This document shows positions 9,257 through 23,900 of a stretch of 64,000 bases of DNA, piece by piece. Source of the stretch: Actinernus sp. WN-2022 (taxonomy: Eukaryota > Cnidaria > Anthozoa > Actiniaria > Actinernidae). The notes below the pieces were generated by a model. It was not told the DNA's origin, made no database searches, and saw only the letters and a list, made by a program, of their open reading frames with translations. The number at the start of each line of letters is the position of its first letter. The stretch's first letter is position 1. The stretch is taken from positions 81,015,740 to 81,079,739 of the forward strand of contig JAOWCC010000577.1 of assembly GCA_030867875.1 (NCBI GenBank). Direction: 5' to 3'. The position numbers and the translations under genes are program-made.

Positions 9257-9327
9257 CTAGCATGTTTTCACAAAAGGGGGTGTTAGGTTCAAAGGCTCCT
9301 TTTGTGAAAACATGCTAGATCTTGTGT
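9248..9327. repeat. Representative 80-bp hairpin with 30-bp perfect arms
   Basis: The arms acacaagatctagcatgttt...cacaaaagg and their exact reverse complement enclose a 20-nt spacer beginning gggtgttagg. The insert proper is 63 bp (9257-9319). B units without it read acacaagattcttgtgt at the same place, itself a 17-bp palindrome around a central T. The same 63-bp sequence opens the array at 7984. Confidence 0.92.
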
Positions 9328-11767
9328 ACCTTACAATCTTCAAAGTGGTGTCATTTCTCGAGCTTTTGATGGATTTCGATGTACTACACGTCAAAACAAC
9401 GGTCTCTTCCAGTACTTTAAGACTAGCGTGCCAGTTTTGCCGTATTTGGAGTAGAAAACCCGAAAATGTGGTTTTTGTAAGCTAACCTGAATCTCTCAAA
9501 GTTACTTGTGTACCCTAAAATCTTCAAAGTGGCGCCATTTCTCGAGCTTTTGATGGATTTCGATGTACTACACGTCAAAACAACGGTCTCTTCCAGTACT
9601 TTAAGACTAGCGTGCCAGTTTTGCCGTATTTGGAGTAGAAAACCCGAAAATGTGTTTTTTGTAAGCTAACCTGAATCTCTCAAAGTTACTTGTGTACCCT
9701 AAAATCTTCAAAGTGGCGCCATTTCTCGAGCTTTTGATGGATTTCGATACACTATACGGCAATACAACGTTCTCTTAATGTAGATTGCGTTTAGTGGATG
9801 GAAGTTTCCTGTATTTTGAGTAACAATACCAGAAAATGGCCTTTTTCTAACCTAAGCATAACCTCTAGGTCTCAAATAAAGAAATTATGGGATGGATCTA
9901 AGTCAAGTCAATTATGGGATAGAAAGGCCAGAAAAGTCTTCAACTGTCATTTGCCCTTTCAAGAAAACGGCAAAAACACGAGTTACTGGCTTTTAAAGCT
10001 TAAAGGCACACAAGATTCTTGTGTACCTTACAATCTTCAAAGTGGTGTCATTTCTCGAGCTTTTGATGGATTTCGATGTACTACACGTCAAAACAACGGT
10101 CTCTTCCAGTACTTTAAGACTAGCGTGCCAGTTTTGCCGTATTTGGAGTAGAAAACCCGAAAATGTGGTTTTTGTAAGCTAACCTGAATCTCTCAAAGTT
10201 ACTTGTGTACCCTAAAATCTTCAAAGTGGCGCCATTTCTCGAGCTTTTGATGGATTTCGATACACTATACGGCAATACAACGTTCTCTTAATGTAGATTG
10301 CGTTTAGTGGATGGAAGTTTCCTGTATTTTGAGTAACAATACCAGAAAATGGCCTTTTTCTAACCTAAGCATAACCTCTAGGTCTCAAATAAAGAAATTA
10401 TGGGATGGATCTAAGTCAAGTCAATTATGGGATAGAAAGGCCAGAAAAGTCTTCAACTGTCATTTGCCCTTTCAAGAAAACGGCAAAAACACGAGTTACT
10501 GGCTTTTAAAGCTTAAAGGCACACAAGATCTAGCATGTTTTCACAAAAGGGGGTGTTAGGTTCAAAGGCTCCTTTTGTGAAAACATGCTAGATCTTGTGT
10601 ACCTTACAATCTTCAAAGTGGTGTCATTTCTCGAGCTTTTGATGGATTTCGATGTACTACACGTCAAAACAACGGTCTCTTCCAGTACTTTAAGACTAGC
10701 GTGCCAGTTTTGCCGTATTTGGAGTAGAAAACCCGAAAATATGGTTTTTGTAAGCTAACCTGAATCTCTCAAAGTTACTTGTGTACCCTAAAATCTTCAA
10801 AGTGGCGCCATTTCTCGAGCTTTTGATGGATTTCGATGTACTACACGTCAAAACAACGGTCTCTTCCAGTACTTTAAGACTAGCGTGCCAGTTTTGCCGT
10901 ATTTGGAGTAGAAAACCCGAAAATATGGTTTTTGTAAGCTAACCTGAATCTCTCAAAGTTACTTGTGTACCCTAAAATCTTCAAAGTGGCGCCATTTCTC
11001 GAGCTTTTGATGGATTTCGATGTACTACACGTCAAAACAACGGTCTCTTCCAGTACTTTAAGACTAGCGTGCCAGTTTTGCGGTATTTGGAGTAGAAAAC
11101 CCGAAAATGTGGTTTTTGTAAGCTAACCTGAATCTCTCAAAGTTACTTGTGTACCCTAAAATCTTCAAAGTGGCGCCATTTCTCGAGCTTTTGATGGATT
11201 TCGATACACTATACGGCAATACAACGTTCTCTTAATGTAGATTGCGTTTAGTGGATGGAAGTTTCCTGTATTTTGAGTAACAATACCAGAAAATGGCCTT
11301 TTTCTAACCTAAGCATAACCTCTAGGTCTCAAATAAAGAAATTATGGGATGGATCTAAGTCAAGTCAATTATGGGATAGAAAGGCCAGAAAAGTCTTCAA
11401 CTGTCATTTGCCCTTTCAAGAAAACGGCAAAAACACGAGTTACTGGCTTTTAAAGCTTAAAGGCACACAAGATTCTTGTGTACCTTACAATCTTCAAAGT
11501 GGTGTCATTTCTCGAGCTTTTGATGGATTTCGATGTACTACACGTCAAAACAACGGTCTCTTCCAGTACTTTAAGACTAGCGTGCCAGTTTTGCCGTATT
11601 TGGAGTAGAAAACCCGAAAATGTGGTTTTTGTAAGCTAACCTGAATCTCTCAAAGTTACTTGTGTACCCTAAAATCTTCAAAGTGGCGCCATTTCTCGAG
11701 CTTTTGATGGATTTCGATACACTATACGGCAATACAACGTTCTCTTAATGTAGATTGCGTTTAGTGG

Positions 11768-14700
11768 ATGGAAGTTTCCTGTATTTTGAGTAACAATACC
11801 AGAAAATGGCCTTTTTCTAACCTAAGCATAACCTCTAGGTCTCAAATAAAGAAATTATGGGATGGATCTAAGTCAAGTCAATTATGGGATAGAAAGGCCA
11901 GAAAAGTCTTCAACTGTCATTTGCCCTTTCAAGAAAACGGCAAAAACACGAGTTACTGGCTTTTAAAGCTTAAAGGCACACAAGATTCTTGTGTACCTTA
12001 CAATCTTCAAAGTGGTGTCATTTCTCGAGCTTTTGATGGATTTCGATGTACTACACGTCAAAACAACGGTCTCTTCCAGTACTTTAAGACTAGCGTGCCA
12101 GTTTTGCCGTATTTGGAGTAGAAAACCCGAAAATGTGGTTTTTGTAAGCTAACCTGAATCTCTCAAAGTTACTTGTGTACCCTAAAATCTTCAAAGTGGC
12201 GCCATTTCTCGAGCTTTTGATGGATTTCGATGTACTACACGTCAAAACAACGGTCTCTTCCAGTACTTTAAGACTAGCGTGCCAGTTTTGCCGTATTTGG
12301 AGTAGAAAACCCGAAAATGTGTTTTTTGTAAGCTAACCTGAATCTCTCAAAGTTACTTGTGTACCCTAAAATCTTCAAAGTGGCGCCATTTCTCGAGCTT
12401 TTGATGGATTTCGATACACTATACGGCAATACAACGTTCTCTTAATGTAGATTGCGTTTAGTGGATGGAAGTTTCCTGTATTTTGAGTAACAATACCAGA
12501 AAATGGCCTTTTTCTAACCTAAGCATAACCTCTAGGTCTCAAATAAAGAAATTATGGGATGGATCTAAGTCAAGTCAATTATGGGATAGAAAGGCCAGAA
12601 AAGTCTTCAACTGTCATTTGCCCTTTCAAGAAAACGGCAAAAACACGAGTTACTGGCTTTTAAAGCTTAAAGGCACACAAGATCTAGCATGTTTTCACAA
12701 AAGGGGGTGTTAGGTTCAAAGGCTCCTTTTGTGAAAACATGCTAGATCTTGTGTACCTTACAATCTTCAAAGTGGTGTCATTTCTCGAGCTTTTGATGGA
12801 TTTCGATGTACTACACGTCAAAACAACGGTCTCTTCCAGTACTTTAAGACTAGCGTGCCAGTTTTGCCGTATTTGGAGTAGAAAACCCGAAAATGTGGTT
12901 TTTGTAAGCTAACCTGAATCTCTCAAAGTTACTTGTGTACCCTAAAATCTTCAAAGTGGCGCCATTTCTCGAGCTTTTGATGGATTTCGATGTACTACAC
13001 GTCAAAACAACGGTCTCTTCCAGTACTTTAAGACTAGCGTGCCAGTTTTGCCGTATTTGGAGTAGAAAACCCGAAAATGTGTTTTTTGTAAGCTAACCTG
13101 AATCTCTCAAAGTTACTTGTGTACCCTAAAATCTTCAAAGTGGCGCCATTTCTCGAGCTTTTGATGGATTTCGATACACTATACGGCAATACAACGTTCT
13201 CTTAATGTAGATTGCGTTTAGTGGATGGAAGTTTCCTGTATTTTGAGTAACAATACCAGAAAATGGCCTTTTTCTAACCTAAGCATAACCTCTAGGTCTC
13301 AAATAAAGAAATTATGGGATGGATCTAAGTCAAGTCAATTATGGGATAGAAAGGCCAGAAAAGTCTTCAACTGTCATTTGCCCTTTCAAGAAAACGGCAA
13401 AAACACGAGTTACTGGCTTTTAAAGCTTAAAGGCACACAAGATCTAGCATGTTTTCACAAAAGGGGGTGTTAGGTTCAAAGGCTCCTTTTGTGAAAACAT
13501 GCTAGATCTTGTGTACCTTACAATCTTCAAAGTGGTGTCATTTCTCGAGCTTTTGATGGATTTCGATGTACTACACGTCAAAACAACGGTCTCTTCCAGT
13601 ACTTTAAGACTAGCGTGCCAGTTTTGCCGTATTTGGAGTAGAAAACCCGAAAATGTGGTTTTTGTAAGCTAACCTGAATCTCTCAAAGTTACTTGTGTAC
13701 CCTAAAATCTTCAAAGTGGCGCCATTTCTCGAGCTTTTGATGGATTTCGATGTACTACACGTCAAAACAACGGTCTCTTCCAGTACTTTAAGACTAGCGT
13801 GCCAGTTTTGCCGTATTTGGAGTAGAAAACCCGAAAATGTGGTTTTTGTAAGCTAACCTGAATCTCTCAAAGTTACTTGTGTACCCTAAAATCTTCAAAG
13901 TGGCGCCATTTCTCGAGCTTTTGATGGATTTCGATGTACTACACGTCAAAACAACGGTCTCTTCCAGTACTTTAAGACTAGCGTGCCAGTTTTGCCGTAT
14001 TTGGAGTAGAAAACCCGAAAATATGGTTTTTGTAAGCTAACCTGAATCTCTCAAAGTTACTTGTGTACCCTAAAATCTTCAAAGTGGCGCCATTTCTCGA
14101 GCTTTTGATGGATTTCGATGTACTACACGTCAAAACAACGGTCTCTTCCAGTACTTTAAGACTAGCGTGCCAGTTTTGCGGTATTTGGAGTAGAAAACCC
14201 GAAAATGTGGTTTTTGTAAGCTAACCTGAATCTCTCAAAGTTACTTGTGTACCCTAAAATCTTCAAAGTGGCGCCATTTCTCGAGCTTTTGATGGATTTC
14301 GATACACTATACGGCAATACAACGTTCTCTTAATGTAGATTGCGTTTAGTGGATGGAAGTTTCCTGTATTTTGAGTAACAATACCAGAAAATGGCCTTTT
14401 TCTAACCTAAGCATAACCTCTAGGTCTCAAATAAAGAAATTATGGGATGGATCTAAGTCAAGTCAATTATGGGATAGAAAGGCCAGAAAAGTCTTCAACT
14501 GTCATTTGCCCTTTCAAGAAAACGGCAAAAACACGAGTTACTGGCTTTTAAAGCTTAAAGGCACACAAGATTCTTGTGTACCTTACAATCTTCAAAGTGG
14601 TGTCATTTCTCGAGCTTTTGATGGATTTCGATGTACTACACGTCAAAACAACGGTCTCTTCCAGTACTTTAAGACTAGCGTGCCAGTTTTGCCGTATTTG

Positions 14701-17700
14701 GAGTAGAAAACCCGAAAATGTGGTTTTTGTAAGCTAACCTGAATCTCTCAAAGTTACTTGTGTACCCTAAAATCTTCAAAGTGGCGCCATTTCTCGAGCT
14801 TTTGATGGATTTCGATACACTATACGGCAATACAACGTTCTCTTAATGTAGATTGCGTTTAGTGGATGGAAGTTTCCTGTATTTTGAGTAACAATACCAG
14901 AAAATGGCCTTTTTCTAACCTAAGCATAACCTCTAGGTCTCAAATAAAGAAATTATGGGATGGATCTAAGTCAAGTCAATTATGGGATAGAAAGGCCAGA
15001 AAAGTCTTCAACTGTCATTTGCCCTTTCAAGAAAACGGCAAAAACACGAGTTACTGGCTTTTAAAGCTTAAAGGCACACAAGATCTAGCATGTTTTCACA
15101 AAAGGGGGTGTTAGGTTCAAAGGCTCCTTTTGTGAAAACATGCTAGATCTTGTGTACCTTACAATCTTCAAAGTGGTGTCATTTCTCGAGCTTTTGATGG
15201 ATTTCGATGTACTACACGTCAAAACAACGGTCTCTTCCAGTACTTTAAGACTAGCGTGCCAGTTTTGCCGTATTTGGAGTAGAAAACCCGAAAATGTGGT
15301 TTTTGTAAGCTAACCTGAATCTCTCAAAGTTACTTGTGTACCCTAAAATCTTCAAAGTGGCGCCATTTCTCGAGCTTTTGATGGATTTCGATGTACTACA
15401 CGTCAAAACAACGGTCTCTTCCAGTACTTTAAGACTAGCGTGCCAGTTTTGCCGTATTTGGAGTAGAAAACCCGAAAATATGGTTTTTGTAAGCTAACCT
15501 GAATCTCTCAAAGTTACTTGTGTACCCTAAAATCTTCAAAGTGGCGCCATTTCTCGAGCTTTTGATGGATTTCGATGTACTACACGTCAAAACAACGGTC
15601 TCTTCCAGTACTTTAAGACTAGCGTGCCAGTTTTGCGGTATTTGGAGTAGAAAACCCGAAAATGTGGTTTTTGTAAGCTAACCTGAATCTCTCAAAGTTA
15701 CTTGTGTACCCTAAAATCTTCAAAGTGGCGCCATTTCTCGAGCTTTTGATGGATTTCGATACACTATACGGCAATACAACGTTCTCTTAATGTAGATTGC
15801 GTTTAGTGGATGGAAGTTTCCTGTATTTTGAGTAACAATACCAGAAAATGGCCTTTTTCTAACCTAAGCATAACCTCTAGGTCTCAAATAAAGAAATTAT
15901 GGGATGGATCTAAGTCAAGTCAATTATGGGATAGAAAGGCCAGAAAAGTCTTCAACTGTCATTTGCCCTTTCAAGAAAACGGCAAAAACACGAGTTACTG
16001 GCTTTTAAAGCTTAAAGGCACACAAGATTCTTGTGTACCTTACAATCTTCAAAGTGGTGTCATTTCTCGAGCTTTTGATGGATTTCGATGTACTACACGT
16101 CAAAACAACGGTCTCTTCCAGTACTTTAAGACTAGCGTGCCAGTTTTGCCGTATTTGGAGTAGAAAACCCGAAAATGTGGTTTTTGTAAGCTAACCTGAA
16201 TCTCTCAAAGTTACTTGTGTACCCTAAAATCTTCAAAGTGGCGCCATTTCTCGAGCTTTTGATGGATTTCGATACACTATACGGCAATACAACGTTCTCT
16301 TAATGTAGATTGCGTTTAGTGGATGGAAGTTTCCTGTATTTTGAGTAACAATACCAGAAAATGGCCTTTTTCTAACCTAAGCATAACCTCTAGGTCTCAA
16401 ATAAAGAAATTATGGGATGGATCTAAGTCAAGTCAATTATGGGATAGAAAGGCCAGAAAAGTCTTCAACTGTCATTTGCCCTTTCAAGAAAACGGCAAAA
16501 ACACGAGTTACTGGCTTTTAAAGCTTAAAGGCACACAAGATCTAGCATGTTTTCACAAAAGGGGGTGTTAGGTTCAAAGGCTCCTTTTGTGAAAACATGC
16601 TAGATCTTGTGTACCTTACAATCTTCAAAGTGGTGTCATTTCTCGAGCTTTTGATGGATTTCGATGTACTACACGTCAAAACAACGGTCTCTTCCAGTAC
16701 TTTAAGACTAGCGTGCCAGTTTTGCCGTATTTGGAGTAGAAAACCCGAAAATGTGGTTTTTGTAAGCTAACCTGAATCTCTCAAAGTTACTTGTGTACCC
16801 TAAAATCTTCAAAGTGGCGCCATTTCTCGAGCTTTTGATGGATTTCGATGTACTACACGTCAAAACAACGGTCTCTTCCAGTACTTTAAGAATAGCGTGC
16901 CAGTTTTGCCGTATTTGGAGTAGAAAACCCGAAAATGTGGTTTTTGTAAGCTAACCTGAATCTCTCAAAGTTACTTGTGTACCCTAAAATCTTCAAAGTG
17001 GCGCCATTTCTCGAGCTTTTGATGGATTTCGATGTACTACACGTCAAAACAACGGTCTCTTCCAGTACTTTAAGACTAGCGTGCCAGTTTTGCCGTATTT
17101 GGAGTAGAAAACCCGAAAATATGGTTTTTGTAAGCTAACCTGAATCTCTCAAAGTTACTTGTGTACCCTAAAATCTTCAAAGTGGCGCCATTTCTCGAGC
17201 TTTTGATGGATTTCGATGTACTACACGTCAAAACAACGGTCTCTTCCAGTACTTTAAGACTAGCGTGCCAGTTTTGCGGTATTTGGAGTAGAAAACCCGA
17301 AAATGTGGTTTTTGTAAGCTAACCTGAATCTCTCAAAGTTACTTGTGTACCCTAAAATCTTCAAAGTGGCGCCATTTCTCGAGCTTTTGATGGATTTCGA
17401 TACACTATACGGCAATACAACGTTCTCTTAATGTAGATTGCGTTTAGTGGATGGAAGTTTCCTGTATTTTGAGTAACAATACCAGAAAATGGCCTTTTTC
17501 TAACCTAAGCATAACCTCTAGGTCTCAAATAAAGAAATTATGGGATGGATCTAAGTCAAGTCAATTATGGGATAGAAAGGCCAGAAAAGTCTTCAACTGT
17601 CATTTGCCCTTTCAAGAAAACGGCAAAAACACGAGTTACTGGCTTTTAAAGCTTAAAGGCACACAAGATTCTTGTGTACCTTACAATCTTCAAAGTGGTG

Positions 17701-17964
17701 TCATTTCTCGAGCTTTTGATGGATTTCGATGTACTACACGTCAAAACAACGGTCTCTTCCAGTACTTTAAGACTAGCGTGCCAGTTTTGCCGTATTTGGA
17801 GTAGAAAACCCGAAAATGTGGTTTTTGTAAGCTAACCTGAATCTCTCAAAGTTACTTGTGTACCCTAAAATCTTCAAAGTGGCGCCATTTCTCGAGCTTT
17901 TGATGGATTTCGATACACTATACGGCAATACAACGTTCTCTTAATGTAGATTGCGTTTAGTGGA
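11768..17964. repeat. Satellite segment sharing its unit order with 33788-39984
   Basis: Both segments show B-to-B intervals 697, 760, 1128, 513, 944, 513, 1128, 513 in order, at a constant offset of 22,020 bp. The m2 variant lies at matching places (12318/34338 and 13080/35100). One marker differs: the m3 variant near 16891 is absent at 38911. This indicates duplication followed by local change or conversion. Confidence 0.7.
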
Positions 17965-20900
17965 TGGAAGTTTCCTGTATTTTGAGTAACAATACCAGAA
18001 AATGGCCTTTTTCTAACCTAAGCATAACCTCTAGGTCTCAAATAAAGAAATTATGGGATGGATCTAAGTCAAGTCAATTATGGGATAGAAAGGCCAGAAA
18101 AGTCTTCAACTGTCATTTGCCCTTTCAAGAAAACGGCAAAAACACGAGTTACTGGCTTTTAAAGCTTAAAGGCACACAAGATCTAGCATGTTTTCACAAA
18201 AGGGGGTGTTAGGTTCAAAGGCTCCTTTTGTGAAAACATGCTAGATCTTGTGTACCTTACAATCTTCAAAGTGGTGTCATTTCTCGAGCTTTTGATGGAT
18301 TTCGATGTACTACACGTCAAAACAACGGTCTCTTCCAGTACTTTAAGACTAGCGTGCCAGTTTTGCCGTATTTGGAGTAGAAAACCCGAAAATGTGGTTT
18401 TTGTAAGCTAACCTGAATCTCTCAAAGTTACTTGTGTACCCTAAAATCTTCAAAGTGGCGCCATTTCTCGAGCTTTTGATGGATTTCGATACACTATACG
18501 GCAATACAACGTTCTCTTAATGTAGATTGCGTTTAGTGGATGGAAGTTTCCTGTATTTTGAGTAACAATACCAGAAAATGGCCTTTTTCTAACCTAAGCA
18601 TAACCTCTAGGTCTCAAATAAAGAAATTATGGGATGGATCTAAGTCAAGTCAATTATGGGATAGAAAGGCCAGAAAAGTCTTCAACTGTCATTTGCCCTT
18701 TCAAGAAAACGGCAAAAACACGAGTTACTGGCTTTTAAAGCTTAAAGGCACACAAGATCTAGCATGTTTTCACAAAAGGGGGTGTTAGGTTCAAAGGCTC
18801 CTTTTGTGAAAACATGCTAGATCTTGTGTACCTTACAATCTTCAAAGTGGTGTCATTTCTCGAGCTTTTGATGGATTTCGATGTACTACACGTCAAAACA
18901 ACGGTCTCTTCCAGTACTTTAAGACTAGCGTGCCAGTTTTGCCGTATTTGGAGTAGAAAACCCGAAAATGTGGTTTTTGTAAGCTAACCTGAATCTCTCA
19001 AAGTTACTTGTGTACCCTAAAATCTTCAAAGTGGCGCCATTTCTCGAGCTTTTGATGGATTTCGATGTACTACACGTCAAAACAACGGTCTCTTCCAGTA
19101 CTTTAAGAATAGCGTGCCAGTTTTGCCGTATTTGGAGTAGAAAACCCGAAAATGTGGTTTTTGTAAGCTAACCTGAATCTCTCAAAGTTACTTGTGTACC
19201 CTAAAATCTTCAAAGTGGCGCCATTTCTCGAGCTTTTGATGGATTTCGATGTACTACACGTCAAAACAACGGTCTCTTCCAGTACTTTAAGACTAGCGTG
19301 CCAGTTTTGCCGTATTTGGAGTAGAAAACCCGAAAATATGGTTTTTGTAAGCTAACCTGAATCTCTCAAAGTTACTTGTGTACCCTAAAATCTTCAAAGT
19401 GGCGCCATTTCTCGAGCTTTTGATGGATTTCGATGTACTACACGTCAAAACAACGGTCTCTTCCAGTACTTTAAGACTAGCGTGCCAGTTTTGCGGTATT
19501 TGGAGTAGAAAACCCGAAAATGTGGTTTTTGTAAGCTAACCTGAATCTCTCAAAGTTACTTGTGTACCCTAAAATCTTCAAAGTGGCGCCATTTCTCGAG
19601 CTTTTGATGGATTTCGATACACTATACGGCAATACAACGTTCTCTTAATGTAGATTGCGTTTAGTGGATGGAAGTTTCCTGTATTTTGAGTAACAATACC
19701 AGAAAATGGCCTTTTTCTAACCTAAGCATAACCTCTAGGTCTCAAATAAAGAAATTATGGGATGGATCTAAGTCAAGTCAATTATGGGATAGAAAGGCCA
19801 GAAAAGTCTTCAACTGTCATTTGCCCTTTCAAGAAAACGGCAAAAACACGAGTTACTGGCTTTTAAAGCTTAAAGGCACACAAGATTCTTGTGTACCTTA
19901 CAATCTTCAAAGTGGTGTCATTTCTCGAGCTTTTGATGGATTTCGATGTACTACACGTCAAAACAACGGTCTCTTCCAGTACTTTAAGACTAGCGTGCCA
20001 GTTTTGCCGTATTTGGAGTAGAAAACCCGAAAATGTGGTTTTTGTAAGCTAACCTGAATCTCTCAAAGTTACTTGTGTACCCTAAAATCTTCAAAGTGGC
20101 GCCATTTCTCGAGCTTTTGATGGATTTCGATACACTATACGGCAATACAACGTTCTCTTAATGTAGATTGCGTTTAGTGGATGGAAGTTTCCTGTATTTT
20201 GAGTAACAATACCAGAAAATGGCCTTTTTCTAACCTAAGCATAACCTCTAGGTCTCAAATAAAGAAATTATGGGATGGATCTAAGTCAAGTCAATTATGG
20301 GATAGAAAGGCCAGAAAAGTCTTCAACTGTCATTTGCCCTTTCAAGAAAACGGCAAAAACACGAGTTACTGGCTTTTAAAGCTTAAAGGCACACAAGATC
20401 TAGCATGTTTTCACAAAAGGGGGTGTTAGGTTCAAAGGCTCCTTTTGTGAAAACATGCTAGATCTTGTGTACCTTACAATCTTCAAAGTGGTGTCATTTC
20501 TCGAGCTTTTGATGGATTTCGATGTACTACACGTCAAAACAACGGTCTCTTCCAGTACTTTAAGACTAGCGTGCCAGTTTTGCCGTATTTGGAGTAGAAA
20601 ACCCGAAAATGTGGTTTTTGTAAGCTAACCTGAATCTCTCAAAGTTACTTGTGTACCCTAAAATCTTCAAAGTGGCGCCATTTCTCGAGCTTTTGATGGA
20701 TTTCGATGTACTACACGTCAAAACAACGGTCTCTTCCAGTACTTTAAGAATAGCGTGCCAGTTTTGCCGTATTTGGAGTAGAAAACCCGAAAATGTGGTT
20801 TTTGTAAGCTAACCTGAATCTCTCAAAGTTACTTGTGTACCCTAAAATCTTCAAAGTGGCGCCATTTCTCGAGCTTTTGATGGATTTCGATGTACTACAC

Positions 20901-23900
20901 GTCAAAACAACGGTCTCTTCCAGTACTTTAAGACTAGCGTGCCAGTTTTGCCGTATTTGGAGTAGAAAACCCGAAAATATGGTTTTTGTAAGCTAACCTG
21001 AATCTCTCAAAGTTACTTGTGTACCCTAAAATCTTCAAAGTGGCGCCATTTCTCGAGCTTTTGATGGATTTCGATGTACTACACGTCAAAACAACGGTCT
21101 CTTCCAGTACTTTAAGACTAGCGTGCCAGTTTTGCGGTATTTGGAGTAGAAAACCCGAAAATGTGGTTTTTGTAAGCTAACCTGAATCTCTCAAAGTTAC
21201 TTGTGTACCCTAAAATCTTCAAAGTGGCGCCATTTCTCGAGCTTTTGATGGATTTCGATACACTATACGGCAATACAACGTTCTCTTAATGTAGATTGCG
21301 TTTAGTGGATGGAAGTTTCCTGTATTTTGAGTAACAATACCAGAAAATGGCCTTTTTCTAACCTAAGCATAACCTCTAGGTCTCAAATAAAGAAATTATG
21401 GGATGGATCTAAGTCAAGTCAATTATGGGATAGAAAGGCCAGAAAAGTCTTCAACTGTCATTTGCCCTTTCAAGAAAACGGCAAAAACACGAGTTACTGG
21501 CTTTTAAAGCTTAAAGGCACACAAGATTCTTGTGTACCTTACAATCTTCAAAGTGGTGTCATTTCTCGAGCTTTTGATGGATTTCGATGTACTACACGTC
21601 AAAACAACGGTCTCTTCCAGTACTTTAAGACTAGCGTGCCAGTTTTGCCGTATTTGGAGTAGAAAACCCGAAAATGTGGTTTTTGTAAGCTAACCTGAAT
21701 CTCTCAAAGTTACTTGTGTACCCTAAAATCTTCAAAGTGGCGCCATTTCTCGAGCTTTTGATGGATTTCGATACACTATACGGCAATACAACGTTCTCTT
21801 AATGTAGATTGCGTTTAGTGGATGGAAGTTTCCTGTATTTTGAGTAACAATACCAGAAAATGGCCTTTTTCTAACCTAAGCATAACCTCTAGGTCTCAAA
21901 TAAAGAAATTATGGGATGGATCTAAGTCAAGTCAATTATGGGATAGAAAGGCCAGAAAAGTCTTCAACTGTCATTTGCCCTTTCAAGAAAACGGCAAAAA
22001 CACGAGTTACTGGCTTTTAAAGCTTAAAGGCACACAAGATCTAGCATGTTTTCACAAAAGGGGGTGTTAGGTTCAAAGGCTCCTTTTGTGAAAACATGCT
22101 AGATCTTGTGTACCTTACAATCTTCAAAGTGGTGTCATTTCTCGAGCTTTTGATGGATTTCGATGTACTACACGTCAAAACAACGGTCTCTTCCAGTACT
22201 TTAAGACTAGCGTGCCAGTTTTGCCGTATTTGGAGTAGAAAACCCGAAAATGTGGTTTTTGTAAGCTAACCTGAATCTCTCAAAGTTACTTGTGTACCCT
22301 AAAATCTTCAAAGTGGCGCCATTTCTCGAGCTTTTGATGGATTTCGATACACTATACGGCAATACAACGTTCTCTTAATGTAGATTGCGTTTAGTGGATG
22401 GAAGTTTCCTGTATTTTGAGTAACAATACCAGAAAATGGCCTTTTTCTAACCTAAGCATAACCTCTAGGTCTCAAATAAAGAAATTATGGGATGGATCTA
22501 AGTCAAGTCAATTATGGGATAGAAAGGCCAGAAAAGTCTTCAACTGTCATTTGCCCTTTCAAGAAAACGGCAAAAACACGAGTTACTGGCTTTTAAAGCT
22601 TAAAGGCACACAAGATCTAGCATGTTTTCACAAAAGGGGGTGTTAGGTTCAAAGGCTCCTTTTGTGAAAACATGCTAGATCTTGTGTACCTTACAATCTT
22701 CAAAGTGGTGTCATTTCTCGAGCTTTTGATGGATTGCGATGTACTACACGTCAAAACAACGGTCTCTTCCAGTACTTTAAGACTAGCGTGCCAGTTTTGC
22801 CGTATTTGGAGTAGAAAACCCGAAAATGTGGTTTTTGTAAGCTAACCTGAATCTCTCAAAGTTACTTGTGTACCCTAAAATCTTCAAAGTGGCGCCATTT
22901 CTCGAGCTTTTGATGGATTTCGATGTACTACACGTCAAAACAACGGTCTCTTCCAGTACTTTAAGAATAGCGTGCCAGTTTTGCCGTATTTGGAGTAGAA
23001 AACCCGAAAATGTGGTTTTTGTAAGCTAACCTGAATCTCTCAAAGTTACTTGTGTACCCTAAAATCTTCAAAGTGGCGCCATTTCTCGAGCTTTTGATGG
23101 ATTTCGATGTACTACACGTCAAAACAACGGTCTCTTCCAGTACTTTAAGACTAGCGTGCCAGTTTTGCCGTATTTGGAGTAGAAAACCCGAAAATATGGT
23201 TTTTGTAAGCTAACCTGAATCTCTCAAAGTTACTTGTGTACCCTAAAATCTTCAAAGTGGCGCCATTTCTCGAGCTTTTGATGGATTTCGATGTACTACA
23301 CGTCAAAACAACGGTCTCTTCCAGTACTTTAAGACTAGCGTGCCAGTTTTGCGGTATTTGGAGTAGAAAACCCGAAAATGTGGTTTTTGTAAGCTAACCT
23401 GAATCTCTCAAAGTTACTTGTGTACCCTAAAATCTTCAAAGTGGCGCCATTTCTCGAGCTTTTGATGGATTTCGATACACTATACGGCAATACAACGTTC
23501 TCTTAATGTAGATTGCGTTTAGTGGATGGAAGTTTCCTGTATTTTGAGTAACAATACCAGAAAATGGCCTTTTTCTAACCTAAGCATAACCTCTAGGTCT
23601 CAAATAAAGAAATTATGGGATGGATCTAAGTCAAGTCAATTATGGGATAGAAAGGCCAGAAAAGTCTTCAACTGTCATTTGCCCTTTCAAGAAAACGGCA
23701 AAAACACGAGTTACTGGCTTTTAAAGCTTAAAGGCACACAAGATTCTTGTGTACCTTACAATCTTCAAAGTGGTGTCATTTCTCGAGCTTTTGATGGATT
23801 TCGATGTACTACACGTCAAAACAACGGTCTCTTCCAGTACTTTAAGACTAGCGTGCCAGTTTTGCCGTATTTGGAGTAGAAAACCCGAAAATGTGGTTTT

